Shown here: in pieces, positions 27,877-36,630 of the stretch
Layout of the letters: every line of letters begins with the position of its first letter
Position numbering within the stretch: the stretch's first letter is position 1
Notes under the pieces: model-generated
What the model was told of the DNA's origin: nothing
The model's input: only the letters and a program-made list of their open reading frames with translations
The model's database searches: none
NCBI GenBank assembly: GCA_902363445.1
Contig: CABJAB010000003.1
Coordinates: 310,001-374,000 of the forward strand
Origin: Lachnospiraceae bacterium
GTDB taxonomy: Bacteria > Bacillota > Clostridia > Lachnospirales > Lachnospiraceae
Length of the DNA stretch: 64,000 nt
Direction of reading: 5' to 3'
Program-made: the position numbers and the translations under genes

Positions 27877-27955
27877 CACCGTACTTTGCTATAATGTACA
27901 TTTTGATTTTTGTGCTGCTCTTTCTAGATCCAGCCCCATGAGTCATCAGTCCCAT
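27860..27955 (-). CDS. Possible 31-residue leuA leader peptide
   Basis: A reading frame in the leuA leader starts at ATG 27955 and stops at TGA 27862-27860. It has seven branched-chain codons, dense toward the end (Ile21, Ile22, Val27, Ile28, and Leu31 as the rare CTA just before the stop). Codons 27-30 are the upstream arm of the inverted repeat that would hide the leuA start. No strong ribosome binding site precedes the ATG, which is the main weakness; Met4 at 27946 is an alternative start. If translated, stalling at Leu31 would free leuA translation when leucine is scarce. Confidence 0.4.
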   Translation of the reverse strand: MGLMTHGAGSRKSSTKIKMYIIAKYGVIYRL

Positions 27956-27967
27956 CTTATAAATTCA

Positions 27968-28029
27968 CCGGCAAGGCGACACCGCCTCCGGCGTAGACTA
28001 AGTATAGCATACCGCCTCAAAGATTACAA
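27968..28029 (-). promoter_or_regulatory. leuA promoter and 5' leader hairpin
   Basis: TTGTAA (28024-28029, overlapping the stop of the upstream polymerase gene) is followed after 17 bp by TATACT (28001-28006). Transcription should start near 27994. Immediately downstream is a hairpin (27968-27991) in which CCGG pairs with CCGG and GGCG with CGCC. It may protect the 5' end or take part in leader control. Confidence 0.55.
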
Positions 28030-29409
28030 TTGTATTTTCCCCGAAACATATTCCTTCTGTCTATGGCCGACATAAACATAAATTATAGCTGTCAGCCCCA
28101 TCCAGAACCAAGTCGTCGGATTGCTGAACCAGGTGGTAAAGAAAGAAAAGACCAGATACATCGCAATCTGTGCATAAAACAGGCAGGATACAGGATTGCC
28201 GCTTTTCTTCTGTGAAAACGCCACTTTCCTGCAGACCATTCCGAGCACCAGCCCAAAAAACGCCACTCCCAAAACTCCGAAATCATAATAGGCATCGTAT
28301 ATCAAGGTGACGGTCGTCAGCTCCGTTTTCGTAACATAGATCGGAAAATTCACCAGGCCGGGCGCCAAAAACTTAAGCCCGGTCAGCGCAAACACAGGAA
28401 ACAGCTGGCGCAAGCCAAATGTGTGGGCCGGGAGCTCCTTGACGAGGCAATTAAAATTATCATAGTTGTTGGCAACGTACATGTAGGGTTGTGTTATAAA
28501 GATCGGAGTTCCTGCATTCTTCATTTCAAATATGCCGTTCAGATACGCCACATCATGATTCCTCGCTACCGTCAGCCCCACGTATACCGGAACAAGCGCC
28601 ACCAGGACCAATACGATATACCTGAGCTTGATCTGGGGATAAGCCGCCACCGCCACACATATGGAGAGCAGCACTGCCAGCATCAGCTGGAACCGGGACA
28701 CGCAGAGGACCGGGATGGCCAAAGCGGCACAGCAGCAGACAGCCAATACCGTCCATTCCTTTACGCTCAGCTTGCCCCTGACTTTCATATACAGCACAGA
28801 CAGCGGCAGAACAAATATACTGCTGACTGTGAAATAATGAACTCCCGACAGATGAAAATAAGAATAGGCGTGGGGCTTATCTGAAAAAAGAGGAATCTCG
28901 CGGATGACTGCCGCCTCCAAAAGAAAACAGGCATAAGAAACCAGCAGTACCGCAAGGATACACCGAAAAAGCCTTTTTGCCGTCTCGTCTTTGCCCGGTT
29001 TTCCAGTTCTTTCGTCTCCCCAGATTTTCACGCTCAATTTCCTGAACAACCCTCTGCCGCCGCATTCTCTCCTTCCGGCCCACTCATATCCCAGAATGAA
29101 GAACACATATGCCAGGATAAAGCTGATCCAGGTCAGATATTCCCAATCCTCCGCCAGGCGGGAGAGCTTCATGGCCGAAAGCCCCATCCCTCCCGTCCAG
29201 AACAGAGAAAACACCGCCTCCAGCTGGAACAGATATCCGTGCCTGCGGAAATAAAAGGCATATTCCCCCGCAGCCAGCAGAATTAAAACAAAACCGGAAA
29301 ATACGTATTCTCCGGTTTTGCTCAATACGCAGGCCAGCACACATCCAAGTATGTAGATTCCCAAGTTCGCCGCTATCACCGCGTTTTTTTTATTTCTCAT
29401 ATCCTTCAC
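28024..29409 (-). CDS. Oligosaccharide repeat-unit polymerase-like membrane protein (Wzy type)
   Basis: The 461-residue protein is almost wholly hydrophobic, with about eleven to twelve helices and a large external loop near 290-340 (VARNHDVAYLNGIFEMKNAGTP..THTFGLRQLFPVFALTG). This layout and the loop motifs resemble the O-antigen or oligosaccharide repeat-unit polymerase family, which joins lipid-linked repeat units outside the membrane. Its start (GTG 29409, or ATG 29400) overlaps the HPr stop. It lies away from the main polysaccharide operon, on the far side of leuA. Family assignment is by layout, not by an invariant motif. Confidence 0.68.
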   Translation of the reverse strand: MKDMRNKKNAVIAANLGIYILGCVLACVLSKTGEYVFSGFVLILLAAGEYAFYFRRHGYLFQLEAVFSLFWTGGMGLSAMKLSRLAEDWEYLTWISFILAYVFFILGYEWAGRRECGGRGLFRKLSVKIWGDERTGKPGKDETAKRLFRCILAVLLVSYACFLLEAAVIREIPLFSDKPHAYSYFHLSGVHYFTVSSIFVLPLSVLYMKVRGKLSVKEWTVLAVCCCAALAIPVLCVSRFQLMLAVLLSICVAVAAYPQIKLRYIVLVLVALVPVYVGLTVARNHDVAYLNGIFEMKNAGTPIFITQPYMYVANNYDNFNCLVKELPAHTFGLRQLFPVFALTGLKFLAPGLVNFPIYVTKTELTTVTLIYDAYYDFGVLGVAFFGLVLGMVCRKVAFSQKKSGNPVSCLFYAQIAMYLVFSFFTTWFSNPTTWFWMGLTAIIYVYVGHRQKEYVSGKIQL

Positions 29410-29669
29410 TCACCCAAGCCGCTTTTCACTATGTCTACGATCGCTTTCAGCGCCTCTTCCTCATCCGGGCCATCACAGATGAACTCCAGTTCATCTCCCG
29501 TCTTAATACACGCTCCCAGAACGCTCAGTACACTCTTCGCATTTGCCGTTATATTTTCAAAACGGAATGTGATGGAGGAAGCAAAATTCATCGCCTCCTT
29601 GCACAGCACCCCGGCCGGTCTCAAATGCAGACCGGTGGGATTTTTAACAACCACCTTCTCGCTAACCAT
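29406..29669 (-). CDS. HPr-family phosphocarrier protein
   Basis: This 87-residue protein aligns in register with HPr: the phospho-accepting His15 in PTGLHLRPAG, and Ser46, the HPr-kinase site, in AKSVLSVLGACIKTGDE. HPr carries phosphate from enzyme I to sugar permeases and, when phosphorylated on Ser46, acts with CcpA in carbon regulation. The MGVM-type segment after Ser46 is changed to VLSVL, so this may be a Crh-like or secondary HPr. It overlaps the polymerase gene downstream and follows cdaR by 39 bp, suggesting cotranscription with the c-di-AMP genes. Confidence 0.9.
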   Translation of the reverse strand: MVSEKVVVKNPTGLHLRPAGVLCKEAMNFASSITFRFENITANAKSVLSVLGACIKTGDELEFICDGPDEEEALKAIVDIVKSGLGE

Positions 29670-29708
29670 AATAATCCCTCCATTCCCTCATACATCTATT
29701 CAAGACTC

Positions 29709-31097
29709 TTATCTTGTCTGCTCACTGCTGCCAGAGGACGCAGACGTACCCGTGGTTTCCGTACTCTCCGTCCCATTTACCGACTCACTCGCTTCACTGC
29801 TGGTCTCCGTCTGGCTCTCCTCCGACGATTCCGTATCTGTTGTCAAAGAAGTAACTGTCACCTCCACGCGCGCTGCCGTCACCGTGAAATAAGACTTATA
29901 CTCATCCGTGATCTCAACCTGAGGTTCCAGCTCATAGGTCCCGGGAGAATCGATCGAACTTACATCCAGAGTTACAAAAAGATCGCTGTTGTTCACCTTT
30001 TCCAAATCTTCACTTAAGCCTGTCAGAACCACTGTCACCGCATCTTCATTTCCCAACCGGTATCCGAAGTCAGGAGAAGCCCCAGTCATGCTGAGCTGGT
30101 TTTTGCTGATCCGGAAACTCTTTTGTGTCAGCTTCTCGATCTGGAATACGATATTTATGGTGTCAGGCTGTCCGTCGGCCACCTTCAGGCCTTCCGGCAG
30201 CAGATCGCTCACCTTGACCGTCTTGACGACATCCTTGTCCGCGCCTGTCAAGTCCACCGTAACCTCCAGTATATTGTCCAGCTCCGCTATCAGGCTTTTG
30301 GCTCCAGTCACCGATATCGTCTGGGGATCGCACTTAAAGTTGATATACTTGTAACCTTCCGCCACGTTATTCTGTCCGGTGACTTTTACATCAACGCTTA
30401 TCTGGTTGGTCTTCACCGCCGTCATGATGACCTCCGCTTTCGAAGCGCTCACAGATATCCGGTCATCCGACATATCAATTTCCTGTCCGTTGGTTTTCAG
30501 CAGCCTGATGGTCCCTTCGGCCTGAATATCATCTGCAGCTCCCGCCACGTCCACATTTATCCCGGCATGATCTATACTATCCATTACAGACTTGGGCGCC
30601 GTCACCCTCACGGTGCCGGGAGATACGGCGATTTCGCTGAAAGCGTAGCTATCCGCAGGCTCGCCATTTTGAATCACCTGAATCTCGAACTCCTTCGTCT
30701 GCATCTCTTCAACATTCACTTTTATGCTTCTGGTGATCTGCGTCCAGGAACGGATCAGGCTTTTATTGTTCACCACCGTGATCTTGACCGCTACAGAACC
30801 GGTCGCTCCATATATTTCATTCATATCTATGGTAGCTTCAAAATCATCCGCCGAAATTTTCCTTCTGTCCGTCCTTCTGGCGGTAACCTCCACACTGACA
30901 GTCTGGTCCCCCATAAGCTCATACGTCAGATTATTATCCTTAATGGCCGACTGTTCATTCAGTACGGTCACCGGAATGCCCGACACCGTGAAGGTATCCG
31001 TAGGATTGTCAATATTTATGACCACCATCCATAATAGAATGGCACCGATGGCGGAGATGATTTTCAGCAGCCAATTATTTGTCAGCTTTTTTTTCAT
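29709..31097 (-). CDS. cdaR: CdaR, YbbR-domain regulator of the c-di-AMP cyclase
   Basis: The 462-residue protein has one N-terminal helix (about 9-27) and an extracytoplasmic part of four YbbR-like beta repeats (for example VSVEVTARRTDRRKISADDFEATIDMNEI and ISVDVKVTGQNNVAEGYKYI). It ends in a Ser/Thr/Glu-rich tail of about 40 residues that may span the cell wall. CdaR binds and modulates the membrane cyclase CdaA. Its start overlaps cdaA by 23 bp, the usual coupling. GlmM, often next in Firmicutes, does not follow; HPr and a polymerase do. Confidence 0.92.
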   Translation of the reverse strand: MKKKLTNNWLLKIISAIGAILLWMVVINIDNPTDTFTVSGIPVTVLNEQSAIKDNNLTYELMGDQTVSVEVTARRTDRRKISADDFEATIDMNEIYGATGSVAVKITVVNNKSLIRSWTQITRSIKVNVEEMQTKEFEIQVIQNGEPADSYAFSEIAVSPGTVRVTAPKSVMDSIDHAGINVDVAGAADDIQAEGTIRLLKTNGQEIDMSDDRISVSASKAEVIMTAVKTNQISVDVKVTGQNNVAEGYKYINFKCDPQTISVTGAKSLIAELDNILEVTVDLTGADKDVVKTVKVSDLLPEGLKVADGQPDTINIVFQIEKLTQKSFRISKNQLSMTGASPDFGYRLGNEDAVTVVLTGLSEDLEKVNNSDLFVTLDVSSIDSPGTYELEPQVEITDEYKSYFTVTAARVEVTVTSLTTDTESSEESQTETSSEASESVNGTESTETTGTSASSGSSEQTR

Positions 31098-31956
31098 GCT
31101 TCTGCCATCCTTTCAAAATCTTCAGCCGGCGTCCCTTTGGCGCCTCATTCTCTTCTATGATCCGCTTAAGCTCCTCTCTAAGAGTATCCGGATCCATACC
31201 CCGCCTCAGCCCTCCGTCAAAAGCAACGGAAACCGTCCCTGTTTCTTCCGAAACAATGATCGTCACGCTGTCGCTCACTTCGCTGACTCCGACCCCGGCC
31301 CTGTGCCTGGTTCCCAGATCTTTACTGATCGCCATGTTATCAGACAGAGGCAGATAACAGGTAGCCGCCACGATGCGGTTCCCCCTCACTACCACGGCGC
31401 CGTCATGAAGCGGCGTATTGTGTTCAAATATGTTCAACAGCAGCTGGCTGGTGACCACGCCGTCTACCAAGATTCCTGTCCTCTCATATTCCGCCAGCGG
31501 AGTTTTTCTTTCTATTACAATAAGAGCACCTGTCTTTACCTTGCTCATCTCAAAGGTAGCCTTTACAATTTCATTCATCGTCTTATCGGAAAACTTATCA
31601 TCCACCATCTTCCCATTATCCGAGACAAGGAACCCAAGCACTTTATTCCGCCCCAGCTGCTCCAGGGCCCTGCGAAGCTCCGGCTGAAAAATGATCACCA
31701 CCGCGATGATGCCGACATTAATGGTCTTATCGGCCAGCCACAGGATCGTATTCATATGGAACAGATAAGCGACCAGGATGAATCCCAGAAGCACAAGTAT
31801 TCCCTTCAGGAGCACCCAGGCTCTTGTATTTTTAATCCAGAGCATGACATTATACAAAAGGACCGCGATGATGATCATCTCGACCACATCGGTGACCCTG
31901 ATATCAGGGATGCTCTGCATAAGATAGGTTTTCATTCCGTCAAACAGTTTCGTCAT
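31075..31956 (-). CDS. cdaA: Membrane diadenylate cyclase
   Basis: The 293-residue protein makes c-di-AMP from two ATP. It has three N-terminal helices (about 25-100) and a DAC domain containing PLHDGAVVVRGNRIVAATCYLPLS, with the DGA motif, and LGTRHRAGVGVSEVSDS, with the RHR motif, both needed for catalysis. The C-terminus is basic and polar. Length and layout are standard. c-di-AMP controls potassium uptake and wall homeostasis; KtrAB, common targets, are encoded near 62-64 kb. It overlaps cdaR downstream and an unknown membrane protein gene upstream. Confidence 0.96.
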   Translation of the reverse strand: MTKLFDGMKTYLMQSIPDIRVTDVVEMIIIAVLLYNVMLWIKNTRAWVLLKGILVLLGFILVAYLFHMNTILWLADKTINVGIIAVVIIFQPELRRALEQLGRNKVLGFLVSDNGKMVDDKFSDKTMNEIVKATFEMSKVKTGALIVIERKTPLAEYERTGILVDGVVTSQLLLNIFEHNTPLHDGAVVVRGNRIVAATCYLPLSDNMAISKDLGTRHRAGVGVSEVSDSVTIIVSEETGTVSVAFDGGLRRGMDPDTLREELKRIIEENEAPKGRRLKILKGWQKHEKKADK

Positions 31957-33088
31957 AATCCGTTTCCCGTGGCTCCTCCGCCTTCTCTAAAGGCCGGGTC
32001 TTTCCCGAAAGCACCTGGGTATCCTCCAAATCTTTCTTATTCCCTTCTCTAAATAAATCCTTCGTTTTTTCCAGATCTTTTCCGGCCGTCAATATCTCCG
32101 ACGTGCTTCCCATATCCTGATGCAGGGTGAAAAGTTCCTCACCGTCTTCTGTCTCTCCCCGGTTCTTGGGATTTATTTTCCTCACTGTCACCTCCGGCTG
32201 CGTTACCGCCACCTTAGGCACAGCTTTTACATAATAATAATAATCGTCGTCCTGAAACTGTACATATTCCGTTCTGGAATAATCCAAATGAAACAAGAAA
32301 AACTCCAAAAGAAACCCGACCGCCGCCGCCAGAACGGCGCCTACTATGACGGTCACCACAGACAGATCGATATCCGCCAAGAATACGCCTGCAAACAGAA
32401 GCAGGATATTCACGAGCGTCCCAGTTACAATGGCAATTTCCCAGGCACGGTTCGCCGACAGCCTCCTGATCATATAGACCACAAGAAGCGTCGCACAAAA
32501 CGCTCCAACCATGATCCACATCTCCCGGTTCCCTAAAATACCGTTGATCATCTGGGTATATCTCCCCGGCATGGACAGAGAGCCCGTGGAAGCGAGGACC
32601 CCCACATTGTCCTTAACAAATTTCAGCATATAATAAATAATTATCCCAAAGCTCATGGGAATAACGCTGAAAACAGATCCCGTCAGCCCAAGAGCAAGAG
32701 GTATGATCAAGGGAATCCGGCATACAAACATGAGCGGCATCAGAATAAGCACGATGCTGTCGCCCGGCTGAAAAACATAATAAAGGCAGAAAAACAGCAG
32801 AAGGACTGCTGCCGCCACAAAAAACACCTCCAGGGATACCGCATACATATGCACCAGTACGAATATACCTGCCACCACTGCGATCGCTCCATTGGGAAGA
32901 AAACCGCATACAGCCGCCAAACCGACCGACAGCCATATATGATTCAGCCTCTCCATATATCCCATGGATCCGTCAACTGCCATAAAGACCGCGAGTGAGA
33001 TCAAAAATCGGAGCACTCTTATGATATGCACCCCATATCGGGCGTAGAATTTTTTTATCCGCTCCCGCAGAACCAAAAGAGTCATCAT
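31940..33088 (-). CDS. Unknown polytopic membrane protein encoded upstream of cdaA
   Basis: The 382-residue protein has about nine hydrophobic helices (roughly 20-280) followed by a cytoplasmic tail of about 110 charged residues containing a tyrosine cluster (DDDYYYYVK). I do not recognise the family. Its 3' end overlaps cdaA by 17 bp and its start overlaps the preceding small membrane protein by 4 bp, so all are translationally coupled. The context suggests a role in, or regulation by, c-di-AMP signalling or envelope homeostasis; that is inference from position only. Confidence 0.75.
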   Translation of the reverse strand: MMTLLVLRERIKKFYARYGVHIIRVLRFLISLAVFMAVDGSMGYMERLNHIWLSVGLAAVCGFLPNGAIAVVAGIFVLVHMYAVSLEVFFVAAAVLLLFFCLYYVFQPGDSIVLILMPLMFVCRIPLIIPLALGLTGSVFSVIPMSFGIIIYYMLKFVKDNVGVLASTGSLSMPGRYTQMINGILGNREMWIMVGAFCATLLVVYMIRRLSANRAWEIAIVTGTLVNILLLFAGVFLADIDLSVVTVIVGAVLAAAVGFLLEFFLFHLDYSRTEYVQFQDDDYYYYVKAVPKVAVTQPEVTVRKINPKNRGETEDGEELFTLHQDMGSTSEILTAGKDLEKTKDLFREGNKKDLEDTQVLSGKTRPLEKAEEPRETDYDETV

Positions 33089-33513
33089 ACTCTGTATTCC
33101 TCCGATTCTCTCCAGACCTTCACCGTCTCCTGCTCATACAGGCGGCTTATCTGCTTAAGAATAGCCTGATAGTCCTTTACCTTCGCTCTAGCTTTCTGAT
33201 ATTTACTCTTAAATACAAAATATGCCGCCACGAGAAAGCACGCCAGCAGGCATATAAGGGCGATACCCGCCTGGACAGCCATCGCTGCCAAATCCTCTAT
33301 GCGGGTCTGCGTCATGAGAGGCTCCGCAAAATACAGGACCCACATCACTGTCAGCAGCAAATAGGCAAAAATAAATAAAATACCGGAACGAATCATTTCA
33401 TAGCTGATATAGTCACCTTTATAAAAGTGGTTCAGCCGCAGGGCTTTCCGCTCTTCCTTGACTCTGAATATTTCTGCTTTTGTCATCAGCTTTGTGCGTT
33501 CCGCATTTACCAT
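33085..33513 (-). CDS. Small membrane protein, first gene of the cdaA operon
   Basis: The 142-residue protein has a basic N-terminus (about 35 residues), two hydrophobic helices (about 44-68 and 84-108), and a charged, helical C-terminus that could form a coiled coil. I recognise no family. Four-base overlap with the next gene indicates coupling. It starts the operon that continues through cdaA, cdaR, HPr and the polymerase. GAGGAG precedes the ATG at 33513. Confidence 0.72.
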   Translation of the reverse strand: MVNAERTKLMTKAEIFRVKEERKALRLNHFYKGDYISYEMIRSGILFIFAYLLLTVMWVLYFAEPLMTQTRIEDLAAMAVQAGIALICLLACFLVAAYFVFKSKYQKARAKVKDYQAILKQISRLYEQETVKVWRESEEYRV

Positions 33514-33550
33514 ATTGCATACTCCTCATTCAGGCATACTGCTTTATAGT

Positions 33551-33559
33551 AGTATAACA
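33551..33559 (-). promoter_or_regulatory. Extended -10 promoter of the cdaA operon
   Basis: TATACT (33551-33556) with TG one base upstream forms an extended -10 about 40 bp before the first gene of the cdaA operon. No good -35 lies at 17 bp, which is acceptable for extended -10 promoters. Confidence 0.45.
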
Positions 33560-33635
33560 TACCAAGTGAAAAATTTCGAGAAGATATTATTATTTTTCTA
33601 TAAAGTATCATTCCCATACATGCGGCAAAATAAAA

Positions 33636-33671
33636 CAGCCGCCACGATTCACTGTCTGAACCGGGCGGCTG
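33636..33671 (-). terminator. Terminator of the catabolic operon
   Basis: Arms CAGCCGCC and GGCGGCTG pair with a loop of about 20 nt, followed on the minus strand by TTTTATTTT. It lies about 40 bp after the last gene of the Kor/Suc operon. The other side is also T-rich, so it may work in both directions. Confidence 0.85.
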
Positions 33672-33707
33672 CTTTTCTTTTTCTTTCAAATAAACCATAT
33701 ATAAATA

Positions 33708-34010
33708 TTACCACTTATCCCGCTGCCGGTCCAGCCTGCTGTTCCTTATATAAAGGATCATGTCGATACTGATAGCGGCCATATTGAAGAAATAAAAGAA
33801 CCATCCCAAATGAAACAGAAAATCCAGATCTCCTCCATGAGAAAATAAAACAAATTTCCGTATGATGCCGAAAATATACCCTACCCAGATAAAGAATTCA
33901 AAAAACAGGCTTTTTCCTTTTACAGTTCTGGAAACCCAGGATTTTCGGATCGAGATGGGCCACGAGAGTCCGAAGCACAAAATCATCAGCGTCTCTAATA
34001 GATTAGTCAT
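33708..34010 (-). CDS. Small PQ-loop-like membrane protein
   Basis: The 100-residue protein has three hydrophobic segments (about 3-18, 27-45 and 58-80). The segment [38 protein letters not shown] resembles a PQ-loop/SemiSWEET half, with a proline before a short polar turn. SemiSWEETs are sugar transporters made of such small units, so a transport role for a pathway product is possible but unproven. The ATG at 34010 has a strong GGGAGGAGG and overlaps the preceding stop by 4 bp, making it the last gene of the catabolic operon. Confidence 0.6.
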   Translation of the reverse strand: MTNLLETLMILCFGLSWPISIRKSWVSRTVKGKSLFFEFFIWVGYIFGIIRKFVLFSHGGDLDFLFHLGWFFYFFNMAAISIDMILYIRNSRLDRQRDKW

Positions 34011-34921
34011 GAATCTCCCTCCTCCCATAAGCAGCGCTCGTATATTCCGGCGCTTCTAACAGCTTTTTCAAGAGTCTCACCAATCTCATCCGGCAGTTTT
34101 GCAACCGCCGCTCCACTCTCCAAAAGAGCGTATACTTTGCCCTCGGCAGTCCCTTTCCCGCCGGATATGATCGCCCCAGCGTGTCCCATCCGCTTGCCGG
34201 CTGGCGCCGTTCTTCCGGAAATAAAAGCGGCGACCGGCTTCCGGATATGGCTCTTTATGTAATCCGCGGCCCGTTCTTCCTCATCCCCGCCTATTTCTCC
34301 GATCATCACAATTCCAAGAGTCTCCGGATCCTTCTCAAACATCTCCAAAGCCTGGACAAATCCCAGGCCATGCGCCGGATCTCCCCCGATTCCCACAGCG
34401 GTGGACTGGCCGATGTTTCTTTGTGAAAGCTGATGAATTGCCTCATAAGTCAGCGTTCCAGAACGGGATATGATTCCAATTCGTCCTTTTTTACAGATAT
34501 ATCCGGGCATAATGCCAATTTTACAAGCTCCCGGCGTAATGATCCCAGGGCAGTTTGGTCCAATCAATACGGTATCTTTCCCCTCCAGGTATTTTTTTAC
34601 ACGGACCATATCAAGTACAGGAATTCCTTCCGTAATGCAGACTATGAGGCGCATCCCGGCATCCGCCGCCTCTAAGATCGCGTCCGCAGCAGCAGCCGGA
34701 GGTGCAAAAATGACCGATGTATCTGCTCCCGTCATCTCCGCTGCTTTGGAAACTGTATTGTAAACGGGAATGCCAGATACGCTGCCTCCCCCCTTACCGG
34801 GGGTACTTCCCGCCGCGATCCTTGTTCCGTAATTTAACATTTGTTCCGTGTGAAAGCGCCCCTGTTTTCCGGTGATCCCCTGAACGATCACTCTTGTATT
34901 CTCATCAATCAAAATACTCAA
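34007..34921 (-). CDS. sucD: Succinyl-CoA ligase alpha-subunit-like protein
   Basis: The 304-residue protein matches Suc[26 protein letters not shown] for CoA binding, [36 protein letters not shown], and the phosphohistidine motif [12 protein letters not shown]. With the beta subunit it converts an acyl-CoA plus ADP or GDP and phosphate to the free acid, CoA and a nucleoside triphosphate. It overlaps the sucC-like gene by 17 bp. Following 2-oxoacid:ferredoxin oxidoreductase genes, it probably recovers ATP from the acyl-CoA they make. Succinyl-CoA is the default substrate, but another acyl-CoA is possible. Confidence 0.92.
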   Translation of the reverse strand: MSILIDENTRVIVQGITGKQGRFHTEQMLNYGTRIAAGSTPGKGGGSVSGIPVYNTVSKAAEMTGADTSVIFAPPAAAADAILEAADAGMRLIVCITEGIPVLDMVRVKKYLEGKDTVLIGPNCPGIITPGACKIGIMPGYICKKGRIGIISRSGTLTYEAIHQLSQRNIGQSTAVGIGGDPAHGLGFVQALEMFEKDPETLGIVMIGEIGGDEEERAADYIKSHIRKPVAAFISGRTAPAGKRMGHAGAIISGGKGTAEGKVYALLESGAAVAKLPDEIGETLEKAVRSAGIYERCLWEEGDS

Positions 34922-36074
34922 TCCGGCTCACCTCCATATCCACAGCCTTTTTTACCGCATCACTCATATTCTCCGCCGGTATAACAAGGAGGCCAGATTC
35001 CCTAAGCAGCCGTCTTCCTTCTTCCGCATCCGTCCCTTCCAAACGGACGATCACAGGTATTTTGACATCTAAGTCTTTTGCGGCGCCAAGAATACCCCTG
35101 GCAACAATATCGCAGCGTATGATACCGCCGAAAATATTGACCAGGATCACCCTGACTTGTTCATCCGAAAGGAGGATTTCAAAAGCCTTTTTTATCCGTT
35201 CTTCTGTCGCACTCCCGCCTACGTCAAGAAAATTAGCAGGATGGCCGCCATATCCCTCCAGCATATCCATTGTCGCCATCGCGAGACCTGCGCCGTTGAC
35301 CATACATCCTATCGCCCCAGATAATGAAATATAGTTTAATCCCGCCTCCTTGGCTTTTAACTCTTTTTCATCTTCTTCGAACGGATCCATTAAACTCATC
35401 AGCTCCGGATGCCGAAGGCATCCATTATCGTCAAATGTGATCTTGGCGTCTGTTATATGAATCCTGCCGTCTTCTGTTTCGGATAGGGGGTTGATCTCCT
35501 CCATAGAGCAATCCTTTTCCAGGAACAATCGGACCATTCCCTTTAAAATTGTCCTCATCTGGCCAAAAAGGCTGCTGCTCATTCCGACATTTTCCATCAG
35601 CTGCCGCACATGATAATCGCACAGCCCTATTTGTAACGATACCGGCTGCCTGAAGATAAGATCCGGCTGTTCCTCTGCAATTTGTTCGATTTCCATTCCG
35701 CCGCATGCGGAAGCGAGAATAAGCAATCCGCTATTTTCAAAATCTGGCATAAGCCCTAAATAGTACTCCTTTTTTATCCTTTCAGCCGGCGTGAGCAGTA
35801 ATTTATGTACGGTCCGTCCTTCCGGCCCCGTCTGCCTTGTCACAAGGCGAGTCCCAAATAATTCCCCCGCTGTCTTATTTAGTCCATCTGTACTGTTTAC
35901 AAGACGCACGCCCCCGGCCTTTCCCCTGCCTCCCGAATGGATCTGGGCTTTTACAACACAAGGAAATCTTATATCATCTGGTATCGTGTCTCTTTCGTTC
36001 AGCAAAATGCCCTTGGGGACGGGAACCCCATATTGGGCCAGCAGCTCCTTTGCCTGATATTCATGAATCTTCAT
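34905..36074 (-). CDS. sucC: Succinyl-CoA ligase beta-subunit-like protein
   Basis: The 389-residue protein begins [22 protein letters not shown], the standard SucC start, followed by the ATP-grasp motif [42 protein letters not shown], and [17 protein letters not shown] near the C-terminus. The ATG at 36074 has AAGGAAGGG upstream, so the longer frame is not the real start. It lies 16 bp after korC. The nucleotide-specificity residues cannot be judged by eye. Confidence 0.93.
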   Translation of the reverse strand: MKIHEYQAKELLAQYGVPVPKGILLNERDTIPDDIRFPCVVKAQIHSGGRGKAGGVRLVNSTDGLNKTAGELFGTRLVTRQTGPEGRTVHKLLLTPAERIKKEYYLGLMPDFENSGLLILASACGGMEIEQIAEEQPDLIFRQPVSLQIGLCDYHVRQLMENVGMSSSLFGQMRTILKGMVRLFLEKDCSMEEINPLSETEDGRIHITDAKITFDDNGCLRHPELMSLMDPFEEDEKELKAKEAGLNYISLSGAIGCMVNGAGLAMATMDMLEGYGGHPANFLDVGGSATEERIKKAFEILLSDEQVRVILVNIFGGIIRCDIVARGILGAAKDLDVKIPVIVRLEGTDAEEGRRLLRESGLLVIPAENMSDAVKKAVDMEVSRIEYFD

Positions 36075-36090
36075 TTTGCATACCCTTCCT

Positions 36091-36630
36091 TTACTTCTTA
36101 AGGTCTGAGCCCATCTCTTCTCCCACATGGAGCGCTTTCAAATTCAAGTCTTCTGTTCCTTCCGGAATATGCCGGAGCACCGCCCGTTCCATCGCCTTTC
36201 CATCCACAATTCCGAGAAGCTTATTGATCACACCGACCGCTATGATATTGGCTGTGACTGTTTTTCCAATCCGTTCCTCCGCAGCTTTTAAAATCGGGGC
36301 GGCTATTGTCTGTTTTTCAGCCCATTCTGGAATCATGAGCCCCGCATCAGCCAAGATCGTACACGTTTCCGGCACTTCCTCTGAAAAATAATCCAGGGCT
36401 TCCTGTGTCAAAGCCATCAAAAAGGTGGGATAAATGACCTTCGCAAACCCAATGGGGGCGTCGCTTATGATGACTTCTGCTTTGCACATCCCCCCTCTGG
36501 CCTCCGGGCCATATGCCTGCGACTGAGCAGTTTTCCTTCCCGCGATCACCGCGGCCTCCGCAAGGACGATCGTTGCCAAGATGATTCCCTGGCCTCCGGA
36601 TCCTGTAAGCCGGAGTTCACTTCTGGCCAT
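36091..36630 (-). CDS. korC: 2-oxoacid:ferredoxin oxidoreductase, gamma subunit
   Basis: The 179-residue protein matches the gamma domain: ELRLTGSGGQGIILATIVLAEAAV, QSQAYGPEARGGMCKAEVIIS, and ANIIAVGVINKLLGIV. It completes a four-subunit KorDABC-type enzyme that oxidatively decarboxylates a 2-oxoacid to acyl-CoA, passing electrons to ferredoxin. The gene order D-A-B-C, all overlapping or nearly so, matches the archaeal and clostridial 2-oxoglutarate enzymes. Ketoisovalerate or another 2-oxoacid cannot be excluded as substrate. Confidence 0.92.
   Translation of the reverse strand: MARSELRLTGSGGQGIILATIVLAEAAVIAGRKTAQSQAYGPEARGGMCKAEVIISDAPIGFAKVIYPTFLMALTQEALDYFSEEVPETCTILADAGLMIPEWAEKQTIAAPILKAAEERIGKTVTANIIAVGVINKLLGIVDGKAMERAVLRHIPEGTEDLNLKALHVGEEMGSDLKK

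Noticed and set aside
27781..28000. T-box riboswitch upstream of leuA
   Set aside because: No T-box sequence or antiterminator, and no terminator before the start codon; the inverted repeat fits translational control better.
30724..32052. Long plus-strand reading frames opposite cdaA/cdaR (also 30123-31034)
   Set aside because: They lie wholly opposite genes with clear family motifs, have low-complexity, His/Arg-rich translations, and no ribosome binding sites; they are shadows of the minus-strand genes.
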